Assembly: GCA_030549775.1 (NCBI GenBank) | Contig: CM060175.1 | Span: forward strand, 12,608,455-12,672,454 | Length of the DNA stretch: 64,000 nt | From: Tamarix chinensis | Lineage: Eukaryota > Streptophyta > Magnoliopsida > Caryophyllales > Tamaricaceae | Direction: 5' to 3' | Shown: in pieces, positions 10,970 through 24,700 of the stretch | How positions within the stretch are numbered: the first letter of the stretch is position 1 | Layout: each line of letters opens with the position of its first letter | Position numbers and translations under genes: made by a program | Notes under the pieces: generated by a model | What the model was told of the DNA's origin: nothing | Database searches by the model: none | The model's input: only the letters and a program-made list of their open reading frames with translations

Positions 10970-12670
10970 TTGAGAGATGCCTATATTGATAATAATAGAA
11001 ATAATCCTAACATGAAGAAAATTTTAAAATTTTGACAATTGATTTAGAGTTTTTCAAGAGCCAATAGCTTGTCTACATCTGTTACCAAAGATCTTCCCTT
11101 TGCAACTTAAATTATGTGACATGGTTATTGATGATTTTCTCACTAGGTTTATGAGCCTTACAATTTCAATTGTTTCTATGATAATAATATACAAATTTAT
11201 TTATTTATTTTCTCCGGATTCTAAGCTTAGAATCTTTACAAGAATGATAGACCTACTCACAAATCCCTTGTAATGAGTTTTAAGAAGGGTGGTTGTGATT
11301 ATTAGAATTCTCACTAGAATAATGATTTGAAGTTAACTAATTTTGACAGGGATGTAATCTAGATAGAAGAAACAAGATATTACATTGAATGAGTGTTTAT
11401 CGATGAAAAGAATGAGTAATTACAATTTTGAGAAAACTCAACTAAAAACTGAGATTATGAAAAGGGGAGTTGAGTAATTGAAGATTAATTACAAGAGAGA
11501 ATATAAATTTATTGTGTAATAAATTAGATCTCAAAAGATATATTTAACTATACCCAACAAATGTTACATATCCCTTAAGAAATTGGATAGTCGTTGAGGC
11601 AAAAATAATATAATCCTTCTATGAATAACGGGTATAATCATCAGCATTTAATGATAATTGATAGGTCAGTCAGGATTATTAGTCAATTAGTTAGCTAGAT
11701 CAGGCAATCAGTTGGTATAACAAAACAAATATTTATGCTCACGCCAAATTGAAAATGTTATTATTTCTATAACTAGTCGATTAGTTTAAGCTGTATAATT
11801 TGTCGTTGAACATATTAAAAATCATCGAACAGTTGTGCAAACTAAGGGTTAGGTTTGTGAAACTAGTTGATTGATTTGGAAAAACCATTCAATGTGTTTA
11901 GGCTAAGGTAAAAAAGACAAGTTTTTAACTAATTTATCGCATGGCCTACTTAGACAATCTAGTTAACCTATATCAACAAATAGTAGATCAATTTTAAGAA
12001 GCCAATCAATATGTTAAAGCCACAACAACATTGATTTTTTGAAAATTCAACCCATATCCTAATTGAATGAAAAGGTTGATATGTTAAAGCCAAATATAAT
12101 TTCATGGAATAAAATTCCCTAAGGAACCATTCGATTCGATGCTAGGGTTTTTAAAAGTTTAAAGTATTGGTTTGAAAAGACAAAAGATAAACTAATCGAC
12201 TAGTTATGGTTGGAACCATGAATTTTAAAAACACTTAGGAAACATTTGGATATTAAAATGAAATATTAATTCATTATCAAATGAATTCAAAGGAAAGAAT
12301 TTTAACACATTCTGAATAACTAATACCAAAAATGAAAGCTCAAACTCAACTTTATAAGATTAGCCTAAATATAAAGATTCAACATGTGAAGCTTGGTTAT
12401 CTAGGCATCATATGTAACTCTTTGCTTGATCTTGGTAACTTAATTACTCTCTTAAACTTTGCACTTGAGCTAAGGTTTGAATAAGTGTGCTTTAAAACTT
12501 AATATCTCTTTTAATTTTTGCACTTGAGGGATAGTTTGAGTGTGTGAGTGTTTATCATCCTTATGAACATTATGGTGCATGCACGCTTAATCAAACAATG
12601 TTAGATTCTTAAAAATTTTGGCTATAATCAAAATTGGGATAATGACATTGATTAACCTAGGAGGTCAAAA
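10970..12670 (-). mobile_element. 5' LTR remnant of Sirevirus 1
   Basis: In reverse complement, the high-coordinate end (about 12620-12670) aligns by eye with the beginning of the 3' LTR at 51379-51435. Both share a TGATTATA/TGATGATA-like string, ATGTCATTAT and a GACCTC/AACCTC start. The interior contains degenerate copies of the ATCGACTGGTT-type repeat at about 11660-11720, 11770-11790, 11860-11905, 11945-12020 and 12190-12215. The exact LTR end next to gag cannot be fixed because decay and insertion B obscure the primer-binding site. Confidence 0.6.
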
Positions 12671-13221
12671 GAATATTTGTTCCTTACTTTAAGTTGGGTT
12701 GTTTGTGTAATTGAACACTAATATAATCTTAACTATTATATTATAACACCATAACACCAATGTTGATATAAATTTGTAACGTTGGATAATGGTTTGGGCC
12801 TTCATGCCTCACTAAATAATATTAGGCCTTTAATGGCAATGAATAATGTTGAGTATTTGTGTCATGTGAATAGTATTGGACCTTGAGAAGAATGGATTCT
12901 AATAATGTAATGGTTAAGTGTTGAATGTTTATAAGTGTGTTAATATGGTTCTTGCTATGTGTTTACTCAATCATCTAAATAAAGTATTAATAAGTAAAGT
13001 GAAATACCTCAAGTTTGAATTTATTACAACAAATCATCACATAAGCCACTGGAACATTCATGGCTAATAAGCAAAAATCCCATAGCTAAAATATTTGTCC
13101 ATGAAAATTTTAGATGCCACCTTCTGTGGCCTATAAGGCCGTGAAAAAAAAATGTTAGCTACAAAAAAGGAGATTTGGTGGCTGCAACTGATGGAATTAG
13201 CCATAAGAAATTGGTGATTCA
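12671..13221. other. AT-rich intergenic DNA, no gene seen
   Basis: I see no coding frame of note, no splice-supported exon and no element ends here. Short phrases near 13040-13200 resemble the repeat field at 14.5-15.3 kb ('catggctaataag', 'gccacaaaa' types), so this may be a distal part of the same old element. Confidence 0.5.
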
Positions 13222-13565
13222 TATCTTGATAGTCACGAGTAGTCTCTCGTGATACACATATCAATAGCCATAATTAGTCCTATAGTACACATATCGATAG
13301 TCACAAGTAGTCCCTGACACACATACCGATAGTTATAAGTAATCCCATAGTACACATATCAATAGTCATGAGTGGTCCTGTGGTGCATGTGTCTATAGCC
13401 ACGCGTAGTCATGTGGCTGTGATACACGTGTCAATAGCCACGAGTAGTCTCATACCACACATATCGATGATGGTGGTGGTGATGATGGTGATGATAATAG
13501 TAATAATAATAATAATAATAATAATAGCAACAAGTAGTTATGTGGTGTATTTATCTATTAATAAT
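13222..13565. repeat. 33-bp minisatellite with internal triplet microsatellite
   Basis: Seven degenerate copies of a roughly 33-39-bp unit (TATCGATAGTCACGAGTAG followed by a TCYCATAGTACACA-like part) run from 13222 to about 13468. A further copy ('AATAGCAACAAGTAG...') lies at about 13523-13560. Between them sits a GGT/GAT/ATA triplet microsatellite (13468-13526), so the triplet run appears to have expanded inside the minisatellite. Small ORFs across this region are artefacts of the repeat. Confidence 0.85.
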
Positions 13566-14428
13566 AATAAGTAATTATTATTATTATTGATCATCCCATC
13601 CTGGAACTGTGGTTAGATCTCATCTCGATAGCATGTTTTCGAAGAAACTTTTTATGAGATTACCTATCTTAGAACTACTCTCAATCAAGCACACTTAACT
13701 ATGAAGTTCTTCAACAATTGGCTTCCCTTAATAAATGTGCAATTTGTTTATATAAATAGTTGTATCAAACATTTTAATCCATCTCAATTAGACATTACCT
13801 ATATTATGTATTACACATTTTTTCCATAATTACAAACACATATTCATAGTTTTCAAATGGCCACACATTTTTTTTATATGATTACACATTTGATGCATAA
13901 TTAAAAAACATTTCCTAATAGCTATAGTAATATATATTTTTTTTGGTAAGAATAACCATAGTATGTTGATATATATGTGTGTAGCTTTGTGCATGTGTGT
14001 GTATTATTTAGTATTCCATAATTTATATACACATTTAATTTAGGAGACAAACTAATAATTATTTAATTTCATTTTTTATTAAAATTAGTAAAAAAGTGAA
14101 AGATAGAAAATATAATAATCATGTATTGGAAATTTGTTTTAAAATGACCTAGTTAATTCTTAATATGGTGTTTACTTTGACATATTAACATTTAAATTAC
14201 ATACATGCATATATTAGTCAATAAATTTTCTATACATTAAAACTATGATCCAAATTAATAATTAGTCATTTTTGCAAGTCATCCAAAATAATAAAAATGC
14301 TAGGATGAAAATGTAATGTATTATATATACTTTTTAAAAAAAAAAAACTTGATCAAATTAATTCATACTATAGTCGTATTTTTATTTTTACTTTTATGTT
14401 AAGCTATGACTAAAAAGGTATCGACTTT

Positions 14429-14430
<2 letters not shown>
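13566..14430. other. AT-rich DNA without recognisable feature
   Basis: The sequence is AT-rich with homopolymer and TA-type runs. It shows no open frame above about 60 codons, no transposon ends and no RNA gene that I can recognise. Confidence 0.5.
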
Positions 14431-14433
<3 letters not shown>

Positions 14434-14472
<39 letters not shown>

Positions 14473-14657
14473 GCATGACATCTAAGGTGAGTTAACCACA
14501 AAAATATTTTTTGTCGTAAAGTCATGGCAAAAAAGCTACAAAAGTGTCAATTTATGGCAAATTCATGGCAAGTAGCCACATAAATATTCTTTCGTAATAA
14601 GTTCATGGTGAGTTAGTAATAAAAATATATTTTGCAACAAATTCAAGGCAAGTTAGT

Positions 14658-14722
<65 letters not shown>

Positions 14723-15340
14723 CTATATCAAATTCATGATAAGTTGTCCATGAAATATCTTTTCGTAGTAAATTAGACAACGGAATATCTTTCTGTCACA
14801 ACTTTGCTGTAAATTGGTCACAAAAATATTTTTTTGTCACCAATTTGTGGGAAGTTATCCACAAAAAAAAATCATGTGGATATTCATGGCAATTTATACA
14901 TGAAATATCATTGTATGGCTAATTCGTGGTGAGTTAGCAATGAAAGTATTTTTTTTCGTAACAAATTTATGGAAATTTAGTCACAAAAGTAATTTTCCAA
15001 GGAAAATTCTCAGCAAGTTGGCCACAGAAAGTTTTCTCTTGGCAATTTATGATAAGTTAGCTACAAAATTTTATCCTTGTGACAATTTTATAATGAGTTT
15101 GTCACAATAATACTTTTTTGTGGAAAATTCATGGTAACTTTATCACAAAATTTTTTTATTTTGTGGCAAATTAGTCATGGATATATATTTTTGTTGCAAA
15201 AAGGTGAACATAACCACTAAATTTTTATTTTTTGTGGCTATTTTTACCAAAACTACAATCTCATACTTTGAATAAAAAGTTTGGCCACCAATTTTTGCCT
15301 CACGTGGTCATTTTTGTAGCCTATGCAACCTTTTGTAGTA
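14434..15340. repeat. Degenerate ~60-bp repeat field with (TA)n tracts
   Basis: Roughly a dozen diverged copies of a unit like 'gtCACAAAAATATTTTTTgt' plus 'GGCAAATTCATGGCAAGTTA' follow one another. Two pure (TA)n tracts lie at 14434-14470 and 14660-14720. Subterminal repeat fields of this kind are common in CACTA-type non-autonomous elements, and the right edge at about 15333-15342 reads TTTTGTAGTA, close to the inverted CACTACAAAA end of such elements. No matching left end was found, so the assignment is tentative. Confidence 0.6.
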
Positions 15341-15622
15341 TCGACAAGTTAGGAGTTTTCACTTTATAGTTTGCCTAGTTGTCGTTGTGCACTAGTTAAG
15401 GTTCCACGTCTATTTTATTGCAATTCTACATAAACTCTAAAAAGGTATCAATAATTAAGGATAATATAGGGAAGTGGATTCGATAAGTGAGATTTAGCCA
15501 CTATGGTGCCCCATACCTATTACCATTGAATGCCAAAACACTATCATTTGTCATTTCATTTATAACCTGCTCAAGAAATTAATTTAAAAGAGCTTTGTGT
15601 GGTGTGGATAGTTATCTCTTTG

Positions 15623-18600
15623 TGTAATACCCCATATTTTTGTAAGGTTTATTAAACTGGAAGTTATGGTATTTATTAAAATTTAATAATGTTTGATTTA
15701 ATTTGAAACTATAATTGAATTTGAGAAAAAGTTAGATTTTAATAAGTTTTGAAAATTAAATAAAATGAGATTTTAGGTGAATCGATCAACTAGTTCGTTG
15801 TTTTAGCAAAAGGGTTTTGCTCGACCAAACCAATCAATTGGTTTGGAGAACCGATTGACTGATAGGCCAAACGATCAACTAGTTGATTGGGCTGAGTATA
15901 TTTCTAAACCTCAATTTTATTAGAAAATTTTTTATACCAAAATGGAACCTTGATAATCTCACTCCAAGCTGTTCTCTAGAGATTATTAGCCCTTCTTATT
16001 ATATATTTGGCTCTAGCTACTGCCTCAAACTGATTCAATGGTTTGATTTAGACAACTAAGGGAGAGGATGACCTTACCCTTGTGTTATTTCACCTCTATC
16101 CTCTGAACAAATCTAGAATCATTACTTTGGTTCCTGACTATCTTTACTGATCTAGTAGATTCCCTTCCCCGCTAATCTTCCATTACCCTTCGTGTTTTTG
16201 ACATTTTCTAGGCAAATTAGACCTGCATTCCCCAAAAAATTACAAGTTTAGCTCTAAAAGGGAAGTTAATCTATCTTTGATAAATCCACCCATTCAGCTC
16301 AAATTTGAATAATAAGATTAGGGTTTTTGATCTATTTCACAACACCACTCATCTTTGAATTGATTTATTGGCTATAGATAACCCTAATCACCCATCCTTC
16401 TAACTTTTCTTTCAGCCTCCACAATATCTAAGCTCTCTAGCACTTTTATTCTTTCCTCTCCAATTTGAGCTTGCTTTTGAGTTCTTTCCACTCTTTTGAT
16501 CCTTTTTCTAGCTCCTTATTGTTTTATCTTTAAGCAAGGGAGGGTTAGATTTAGGAGGAATTTGAGCTTCACTTAGCATAATCTCCCTCTATTTTTCTCT
16601 TAAGTTCGGTAAGCTTGTTTTTCTCTTTAATTCGAGTTCTAAGTTGTGACAATATTTAATTATTTCTAAAGTTTAACTTGTTATTTTTAAAGGTTTTAGA
16701 AGTTGAGAACCTTCAAAATTGAGTTTTCTCATAAGTGGAAAATTTTGCTAAAACAAGAAGTTATTCTTACCTCTGAAATGTGGTTTGATTAAGTATGTGA
16801 TGTGGTGAATTCTTTAGAATGTTATATAGGTCTGCATGAGAGTTTGGCTTCATATTGATGAATGTTGATTTATTGTGAATCTTGAGAAAAAAACCATGAT
16901 TTTAGAGAAATAAGGTTGATTGGATTAATTATAAAGCATGTTTTAGTTATGAGCTGATAAAGTATTGGCATTAAGCTATGATATTTTTTGGTCTGGATGT
17001 GGTATGATTATTTGGAGTGATTTGCATACAAATTGTCACTTATGTGATTTTTAGGGGCACAGATTGATTGGTTAGATCAAACAGGTCGACTGGTTCTTAA
17101 AACAGTCAACTGGTTGACACAAAGTGATCAAACGGTGAGTTTATAGTGACCTTGGTTGCTCTCTTCTTAAACCCATTAATTGGTTTGGTAGAACCAATCA
17201 ACAAGTCTCAGAACATTTGACTAGTTTAGCCAAACTGATCGACCAATTTGAAAGAAACCTAGGTTTGGCTGAGACAAATCAATCAACTAGTTGGTAAAAC
17301 CAATCGATTGGTTTGGCCATATTGTGTGATTTTGATCTTTTGGCTTTGATATGCTTTAAGACTATGCATAATATTACTATACGATTCCTTAATAAATGAA
17401 ATACACCTTTTGACATGGATTGAAAACCTAATGTATGGATTAAATGAATCATAATTTATGGATTACTCAATAGGTGTTGTGAAGGCCTTAGTGAAGAAAC
17501 CCAAATAAGTACTTTATGACCTTAAAAGGTAATGTAATATGGATTATTAGCCTAAAATGGATTATCCTAATGGATTGATTAATATTAGTTAAGCCTTAAT
17601 GGAAATCCCACCACATGGTTGAGAATAAAAATGGCTAAGATGGAATAAGTATATGAATGTATTACTTGCATGATGTATGGGCATTGTATGATCATGTAAC
17701 CTTGGTAAATAACATATTAATCACTTAAAGTGAAAGACGATCAAGTTGTGTATGAGTTTAGGTTACCCAATCATTGATTAGCTATCAAAGCTTAGTCTAC
17801 ATTTAGGTGTTTATTGGTGCCTTCGGACAGGATCATAGTAGATCCTGGTACCTTACCTACCATAAACATTGATGATGTACTAGGTGAGATCGATACTAAA
17901 AGGTTTGGTTACCTAGGTGGTTTTTGGCTTCGACTTGACTTTATGTCCATTTATGGTTACTTGGCTTAGGTCAAACTTTATGTCTTTTGGTTGGATAGAC
18001 TTCCATGGTATGTGAGACTATGGAGTGGTGCATAATCCATCACTCGATAAGAATTTAGAATAAGAATGTGGATATAGCGGGGAAAAAGGAAAGGAACGGG
18101 AAGAGAGATAATTCCTTATCAATAAATGATCTAATGGATTATGTAACTTAAAAAAATAGACTCAATGGAAAACTATGTGAATGGATGATAGAAGCCCTAA
18201 TAATAGTTACAATAATCTGCCTAGTAGATTGCACATTGTTATATATGATATTGTATTATAACGATAAGCACGATGAGTCGGATGTGGTATGAATCCCTGA
18301 TGCATTATATGACCATGATAGGGTATGTATATCAATTTATATGGCATAAGGATGAAATTCTCTATATTATGCTAGAACCTTGTGTGTGTATGACTCCCGT
18401 TGAGGAGTTAACTTAGTTTGTTTAGTACAAAGTGTACTAATGTACCCGTTTGCTCGATCACCTACTCATTCCCACTAATAGAGGGTCATGTGCATGTTTT
18501 TAGAGATGGTCAGTGCCTGACCTACCTTATGTTGGGCACGGATTTTGGGAGCATGAACATCCGTAGATTTCTATACGATCCTTGATGGGTCGGAGGTTTA

Positions 18601-19520
18601 GGTCTACGCCCTACTTTTATTTTCTATAGTTTGAAATTTTGTACTTTAGCTTAATTTCTTTCATGTATTTGAATATTTAGGGACCATCGGAGTCTTCTTC
18701 TTGTGAACATATTCTTTAATATTCTCACTATTAGTTTTAATGTGATTTAGAGTCTTTAATTTTTTTATTTGTATTAGCAAATAAAAGTGTACTCTCTCAA
18801 TCTTCTATCTAGAATGATAACATTATCACAAATACTATAATTGTGCAAAAAGATGGTTTAAATTGTATACCATCTATGGTCACACCCTATTGTTGTAGTG
18901 ATTAGTGTTATGTGTCACTATATATGTGTAGGTAGTTATTGCTAAGTGGTACCCTATGGATTCTTATGAATAAGGATTAGTAATTGTAAAAGTCAGCCTT
19001 GACGTGTTATCTTGTTATGTTACTTGAGTTGTTGTATGAGTGTTATAACATGATATTCTTTTATGTGCTAGTCATGCCTTATCATATGTATTATATGTGT
19101 GTTTTTGTTATCATATGCTATATTATCATATTTCCACACGTTGGTAATATGTGTTGCATACTACTGTTTTAGAGTTAGTTGTATTCCTCAGTATGAATCA
19201 TGTACTAATAATGTACTATTATAATTGATGTGTTGTAAGTTTTTTTTATATGATCCTATAAACTTTAAGAAGGTATCATCAGTGGAATGACTTTGATTTT
19301 TCTTTGATATTAGGGTTAAGAGCGACAGCTATCCATGGTGTCATATGTTATGTACCCTAGATCTTATATATCTCTTTTGGACTCTTTTGTTGTATTATTA
19401 GGAGTTCAATCTCTATAACTCTATACGTACTTCTTTTATAAAAAAGTCTTTTGTTGTTACTATTTATTTTTGCTTGTTTAGGTTTTATTATTATAGTATT
19501 CGGAACGAGAATATTACGCA
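15623..19520 (+). mobile_element. LTR-like block D (TGTAATACCCC type)
   Basis: The block opens with TGTAATACCCCATATTTTTG, a start common among plant Ty3/gypsy LTRs, and runs without gag or pol to about 19520 (an ATATTACG-CA end). A plausible promoter-like and leader region lies around 18380-18700. The ends did not give a matching 5-bp duplication, so the borders are approximate and the element may be rearranged. It contains two clusters of the AACCAATCGACTGGTT-type repeat (15779-15895 and 17050-17320), including a perfect 18-bp palindrome at 17297-17314. I infer a solo or decayed LTR. Confidence 0.5.
17050..17320. repeat. AACCAATCGATTGGTT-type palindrome cluster in block D
   Basis: About eight variants of the motif are packed in about 270 bp. 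They include GGTCGACTGGTT, AGTCAACTGGTTGAC and the perfect palindrome AAACCAATCGATTGGTTT at 17297-17314. A smaller cluster lies at 15779-15895. The same core recurs at 11.66-12.2, 48.55-48.75 and 51.66-52.16 kb. Confidence 0.8.
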
Positions 19521-20449
19521 CCAAAATTATAATAAATGTGGCGATAATATCTATTTATTTAATTTTTATACTTTTACTAACAATAAAAAAAATTCATTAG
19601 TAAAATTTAAAATATTACATATATAACTATATTTTTATATCATTTTTTTAAACCGATAGTATACCAATATTGACCTTTATGTATAGAAAAAATTCTCAAA
19701 ATGTGATCGTATAATTTTTAAATTTTTTTAAATGACCCTAATTAAAAAATAAATTAAGTTTTAAAAAATTTTTTAAAAAAAACTTACATAACAAACGATT
19801 ATACCATACATAATATGTTATTGGTTACATGTAAACCGATAGGAATTAACTCAATATTATTCTAGTCATTCATTATTACCCCCTCCATTTTACGCTATAA
19901 AACATTAAGTTTTTACGCTCATATTAAAAATTATTAAATTTTAGATAAAAATGTATCTACTTTTACTAATATAGCATCGTATTAAATTAATACATTTACT
20001 TATTTAATTAAAAAAATAGTAGACGGTTAAAATTGAAAATAAAGCATTTAATTATTGATATCTTTCATAAAATGAATTATATTATAAGACAAAATCAAAA
20101 AGCTAATATATCTTATATTGCAAAACAAACAAAGCATTAAGGTTAAAATATTCAAGACTACACCGTCTAATCAAAAAAGTAATTAAGACGATGAAACTTC
20201 TCCTAAACAAACAATATAATATATTATGTAATATTTTTTATTAAAATCTAGTATCTTATAATTATATTTTCAATGATTCTATATCTTAGAAATATAATAT
20301 ATTATATTATTATTCAAATATTACCTAAATCTATATAGAAATCATAATAAAATATTCAAGTACAAAACTAATAACCAACAATGACGACGACACCGCCACC
20401 GTTGCCGATAATAATAATAACAATGATGATGATGATGATGATGATGATG

Positions 20450-20490
<41 letters not shown>
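19521..20490. other. AT-rich DNA ending in a triplet microsatellite
   Basis: There is no gene here. The sequence is AT-rich, and 20422-20489 is a GAT-to-ATT microsatellite on which the LINE target site borders. The 69-aa isoleucine-rich reverse ORF (20368-20577) is the reading of that microsatellite. Confidence 0.6.
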
Positions 20491-20514
20491 AATCCTTATG
20501 CGAATTTGAATGGA

Positions 20515-21790
20515 GTTTCTGTGGATAGGACCGAATTCATTGATCAATGTCCAAACCCTATTTCTGTTGATCATCATTTGAATTCACAATTGATACCTAA
20601 ATTTCCTAAGGTTGCTTTCTTACCTGAATCGAGAGTTAGTTTGATTGATATTGCTGATGTACCTATTACTTCCTATCTATCTCTGAGCCATAATGCAGTT
20701 GGAGGGCTTGAAGTTGAGGGAGGTGTGAATGTTTCTAATCAAAACCTAATTCAACAATATCTAGGACTTCCACTGGTGTATCTTGGAGGGAAAAAATTAC
20801 TTTCAATCGTAGCCCCAATCAATGTATGCCCCTAAATTATGTGTCTCCACATATTGAAGATGGACAAATTGTGGTAAATTTGGTCAAATAGGAAGTTGAT
20901 AAGGAATTGGAGGAATGGCAGCATACTTTGATAGGCTATGTTTATGGTCATGATCTCACTTTCAATCAAATGTTAGGCTTTGTTAAATCTCAATGGATTT
21001 GTGTGGCTCCTCCTAAAATTATATGCCATGATGATGGTTTCTTTTTATTTAAATTTACTTCTACTACATATTGTGAATGGATATTATCACAATATTGGTC
21101 TTATTACAGCAAGCCATTAATTCTAAAAAGATGGCAAAGGAAGTTGAAGCTCTCAAAATCTAAATTGCAATTTATTCCTTTGTGGGTTAAATTACCACAG
21201 CTACCTTTAGAGTATTGGTCCTCTAAATCTTTGAGTATGATTGCTAGCTCAATGGAGTCCCCTATTTGCACTGATGTTATTACCTGTAGAAAGGATAGGA
21301 TTGCTTATCCTAGGGTGTTAGTTGAAGTTGATATCAGAAAACTATTGTGTGAGTCCATTTTGATCGGAGATCCTAATGGTTTTATTATTAATCAAACAGT
21401 TCAGTTTGAATGAAAACCATCCTTCTGTCATCACTACCTTGATCCTTCCCCTAATGACCAAACCTGCTGGAAACTCCAAAAGAAAGCTGTTATTGCAGAG
21501 CCTCAAGTTGATCAAGAATGGAAGGTAGTTAGGGACAGAAGACATGTTTCATCTTATAAGGATGGTTATGCAAATGAAGGGGTTCTAAAGTCTAAGAAGA
21601 GGGAGTTTGCACATCCTGGATCAATAAAAGAGCATAGGTCTAATTCTTTTATTTACCCAAAGGATAATGACTCTAGTTCTCATGATGTCCTCATCAGTGG
21701 TAGTAGTGGTAATCAGTTTCAAGCTCTTAGAGACTTTAATTATGCTTTTTCCCTGGGTCAGATTCAAGAACTGATAGGGCACCCTCATAA
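20515..21790 (+). pseudogene. LINE ORF1 remnant (DUF4283-like)
   Basis: Frames 20506-20835 and 20907-21413 give the start of a plant LINE ORF1. The second frame has the DUF4283-like pattern: 'GYVYGHDLTF', then 'FFLFKF', 'KPLILKRW' and 'PLWVKLPQLPLEYW'. It ends at a stop at 21411, after which sequence continues out of frame to the endonuclease start near 21796. A zinc knuckle, common at the ORF1 C-terminus, is not seen. The first methionine at 20506 comes from the target-site copy, not from the element. Confidence 0.75.
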
Positions 21791-21795
21791 TCCAG

Positions 21796-24700
21796 GTGTC
21801 CATGATTGGTAGTTGGAATGTGAGAAGCATTAATGATCCATCCAAACAAAGGGAGGTTTGTGGATGGATCAAAAAACACAAGTGCTCCCTTATTGGTTTA
21901 TTGGAGACTAGAATTAAAGCCAATAAAGCTGATAATATTAAAGCAGGTTTAGTAAGGAATTTGATGTGGTTAAATAACTATCAGAGTCATGACAATGGGC
22001 GAGTGTGGTCAAGACTCTAGATGGTAAGGTGTAGTTTCCTATAGGTTTTATCTATGCTTTCAACATTGGTTCAGTGAGGAAGAGTCTATGAAATTGGTTA
22101 GAAATAAATAACAGAATCTCACAACCTATGATTTTAATGGGATATTTTAACATCATCCTTCACCATTATGAAAAGCAAGGAGGGAACAATCCTTCTACTC
22201 AGGGCATGCTTGATTTTTCTCACTACCTTAATCTGTTGGGTCTGAAAGATCTTAAGGGCCATGGTTGTTTTTTCACCTGGATGAATAAAAGGAGTAGGGA
22301 TGAGGTCATTGCTTGTAAGCTTGATAGGAAAATGGTGAATGTGCCCTAGCTTAATTTGTTCACAAATTCCTCTGTTACCTTCAACCCTCCCATGTTATCT
22401 AATCATTGCATTGTTCAAGTTCATATAGGGTTTCACTCTACCAGGAAGAAACCTTTTAGGTTTAATAATTTTTGATCTGAAGACCCTCAATTCTTGGACA
22501 TCATAAGGGCACACTGGGATGAACCTTCAAGTAGTAACCCTCTACTGCATATTTTCAAAACTCTTCAAAGACTGAAACCTATCCTTAAAGAGTTTAATAG
22601 GGTTAAATATGGTTCCCTAGAGCATAAAATGGAGGAGGCAAGGAAGGCATTAGCTGAGTCTCAACAGAAGGTTCTACTGGACATTAGTAATAATGATCTT
22701 AGAACTATAATGCATGAGTGTGAAGACCACGTTAACAAAATATTAAGAAGCTATGAATGCTTTCTCAAATATAAATCCAAAATTCACTGGTTGAATGTGG
22801 GGGATGCAAACCATAAATACTTCTTTGCTAGATTGAAGGGGAATCAAAATCTAAATTCCATTCAGCAAATTCACCTCTGATCCTGCTTGTATCTCAGACT
22901 CTTTTCTCACCTTTTACAAAGGGCTTCTTGGATCTAAAGGGAGTAGCACAGGTTTAGCTAACCCTGTAGTTATTTCTCAGGGTCCTGTTCTTCTTGATAC
23001 TCATAAATATCAACTCCTCTCTCCAATTTCTTCTCAAGTAGTTAAGGAGGTTGTGTTTGCTATTGGAGATTATAAAGTCCTTGGTGTTGATGGTTTTACT
23101 AAAGTTTTCTTTAAGAAATCATGGGAGATTATAGGGACTGATATCATATATGCAATCCAGAATTTCTTCATTACTGGATATCTTCCTCCCCAACTCAATA
23201 TCACCTCTCTAACCCTCATTCCAAAAAAAAAAAAAAAAAAGGCAATGCTATGAGGGTAAGTGATTATAGGCCTATTGCTTGCTGTGGTGTTTTATGTAAG
23301 ATCATTTCTAAAATTTTAACTGCCAGACTGCAAACTTTAATGCCTTATCTCATCAATCAAGCTTAATCTAGTTTTGTTAAGGGCAGGCATATTGGTGAAA
23401 ATTTTTTGCTAGCTGCTGAATTGGTTAGGAAATATTCTCAAAAGCATATCTCTCCTAGATGTATGATTAAAGTTGACATTAAGAAAGCATATGATTCAGT
23501 TCACTGGGAGTTTTTGTAGCAATTCCTCCATGCTTATGGTTTTTCCCTCCAAGTTGTTAGATGGATAATGGACTGTGTAACCACTATATCATATTCTCTT
23601 TATTTAAATGATGAGTTGATCAGACCTTTCAAAGGTCAACAAGGGCTAAGGCAAGGGGGCCCTTTCCCCTTATTTATTTGTGTTGGTGGCTGAGTACCTT
23701 ATCAAATCTCTCAAGTTTTTGTGGCATGATAAGGATTTTAAAGGTCATCCTAAATGTAAAGATTTGAAGATTATTGACCTAGATTTTGCAAATGATATGC
23801 TCCTCTTCTGTAGGGGTGATTTTAAGTCGGTTAATAGTCTCATCAATGTAATTAAAGACTTCTCTTATAGGTGTGGTCTTCTTATTCACCCTCAAAATAG
23901 CAACATATATTTTGGGGGTGTGGATGATGCAACAAGATCTCATATCCTGCACCAAACTAATTTCTCTTAGGGTAGTTTTTCCTTCTCATATTTAGGGGTT
24001 CCTCTTTCCTCTATAAAGCTAACAACCTCCCAGCTCCAAGGTCTGGTGTAAAAAATAGCAAAGAAACTTACAGGCTGGCATTCCCATTTGCTCTCTTATG
24101 TTGGTAGAACACAGCTACTGAAGTCTGTTATTTTTAGTTTCTAGCTTTACTGATCTCAAGTCTTTATCCTCCCAAGGAAGTTGATCTAGCAAATTGAATG
24201 TATGTGCAGGCAGTTTCTATGGACTAGGAAAATAAATTCTTCAAAAAAAGCTTTGGTAGCTTGAAAGCAGGTCTGCTTACCTAAAAAGGAAGGAGGTCTG
24301 GGTTTAATTGATGTGCATCAATGGAATAAAGTGGCAGTGAGGAAGATGCTTTGGAACTTATGCTGCAAAAAGGACTCCCTTTGCGTTGAATGGGTTCATT
24401 CTATCTACTTAAGCTCTCAATCTTTATGGTCCTTTACTTCGGTTCATAAGTGATCTTGGTAGTTGTAGCAAATCTTTAAACTCAAACATCATTCTCATGA
24501 CTTCTTCTCTAATTCTCAGTTTTTAGAAAAAATCATAAAGCATGATAGATCTTACAGTATTAAGAGAATGTATGATCTTACTAGGCACCAGGGTGAAAAA
24601 TTTTGGTGGTGGTATATTCCTTGGTGTGGTTTGGCTACTCCCAAAAACCAATTCATTACTTGGCTTGCTATTCAAAACAGGTTGATGACCAAGGTAAGAT

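Larger units (their letters stand above)
3057..12670 (-). mobile_element. Decayed Ty1/copia (Sirevirus-type) retrotransposon 1
   Basis: Read on the minus strand, the order is 5' LTR (about 12670 down to about 10970), gag (about 7740-6650), integrase (about 6110-5560) and reverse transcriptase (down to about 3400), which is copia order. Two younger insertions interrupt it: LTR B (7765-10963) and a hAT-like MITE (4493-5062). Its LTR start, seen at about 12620-12670, matches the LTR start of the second Sirevirus at 51379-51435 in reverse complement, over the block around ATAATGACATTG and GAGGT. No RNase H, third ORF or 3' LTR is recognisable below about 3400, so the 3' end is lost or too decayed. 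Every coding part has stops and frameshifts. Confidence 0.75.
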
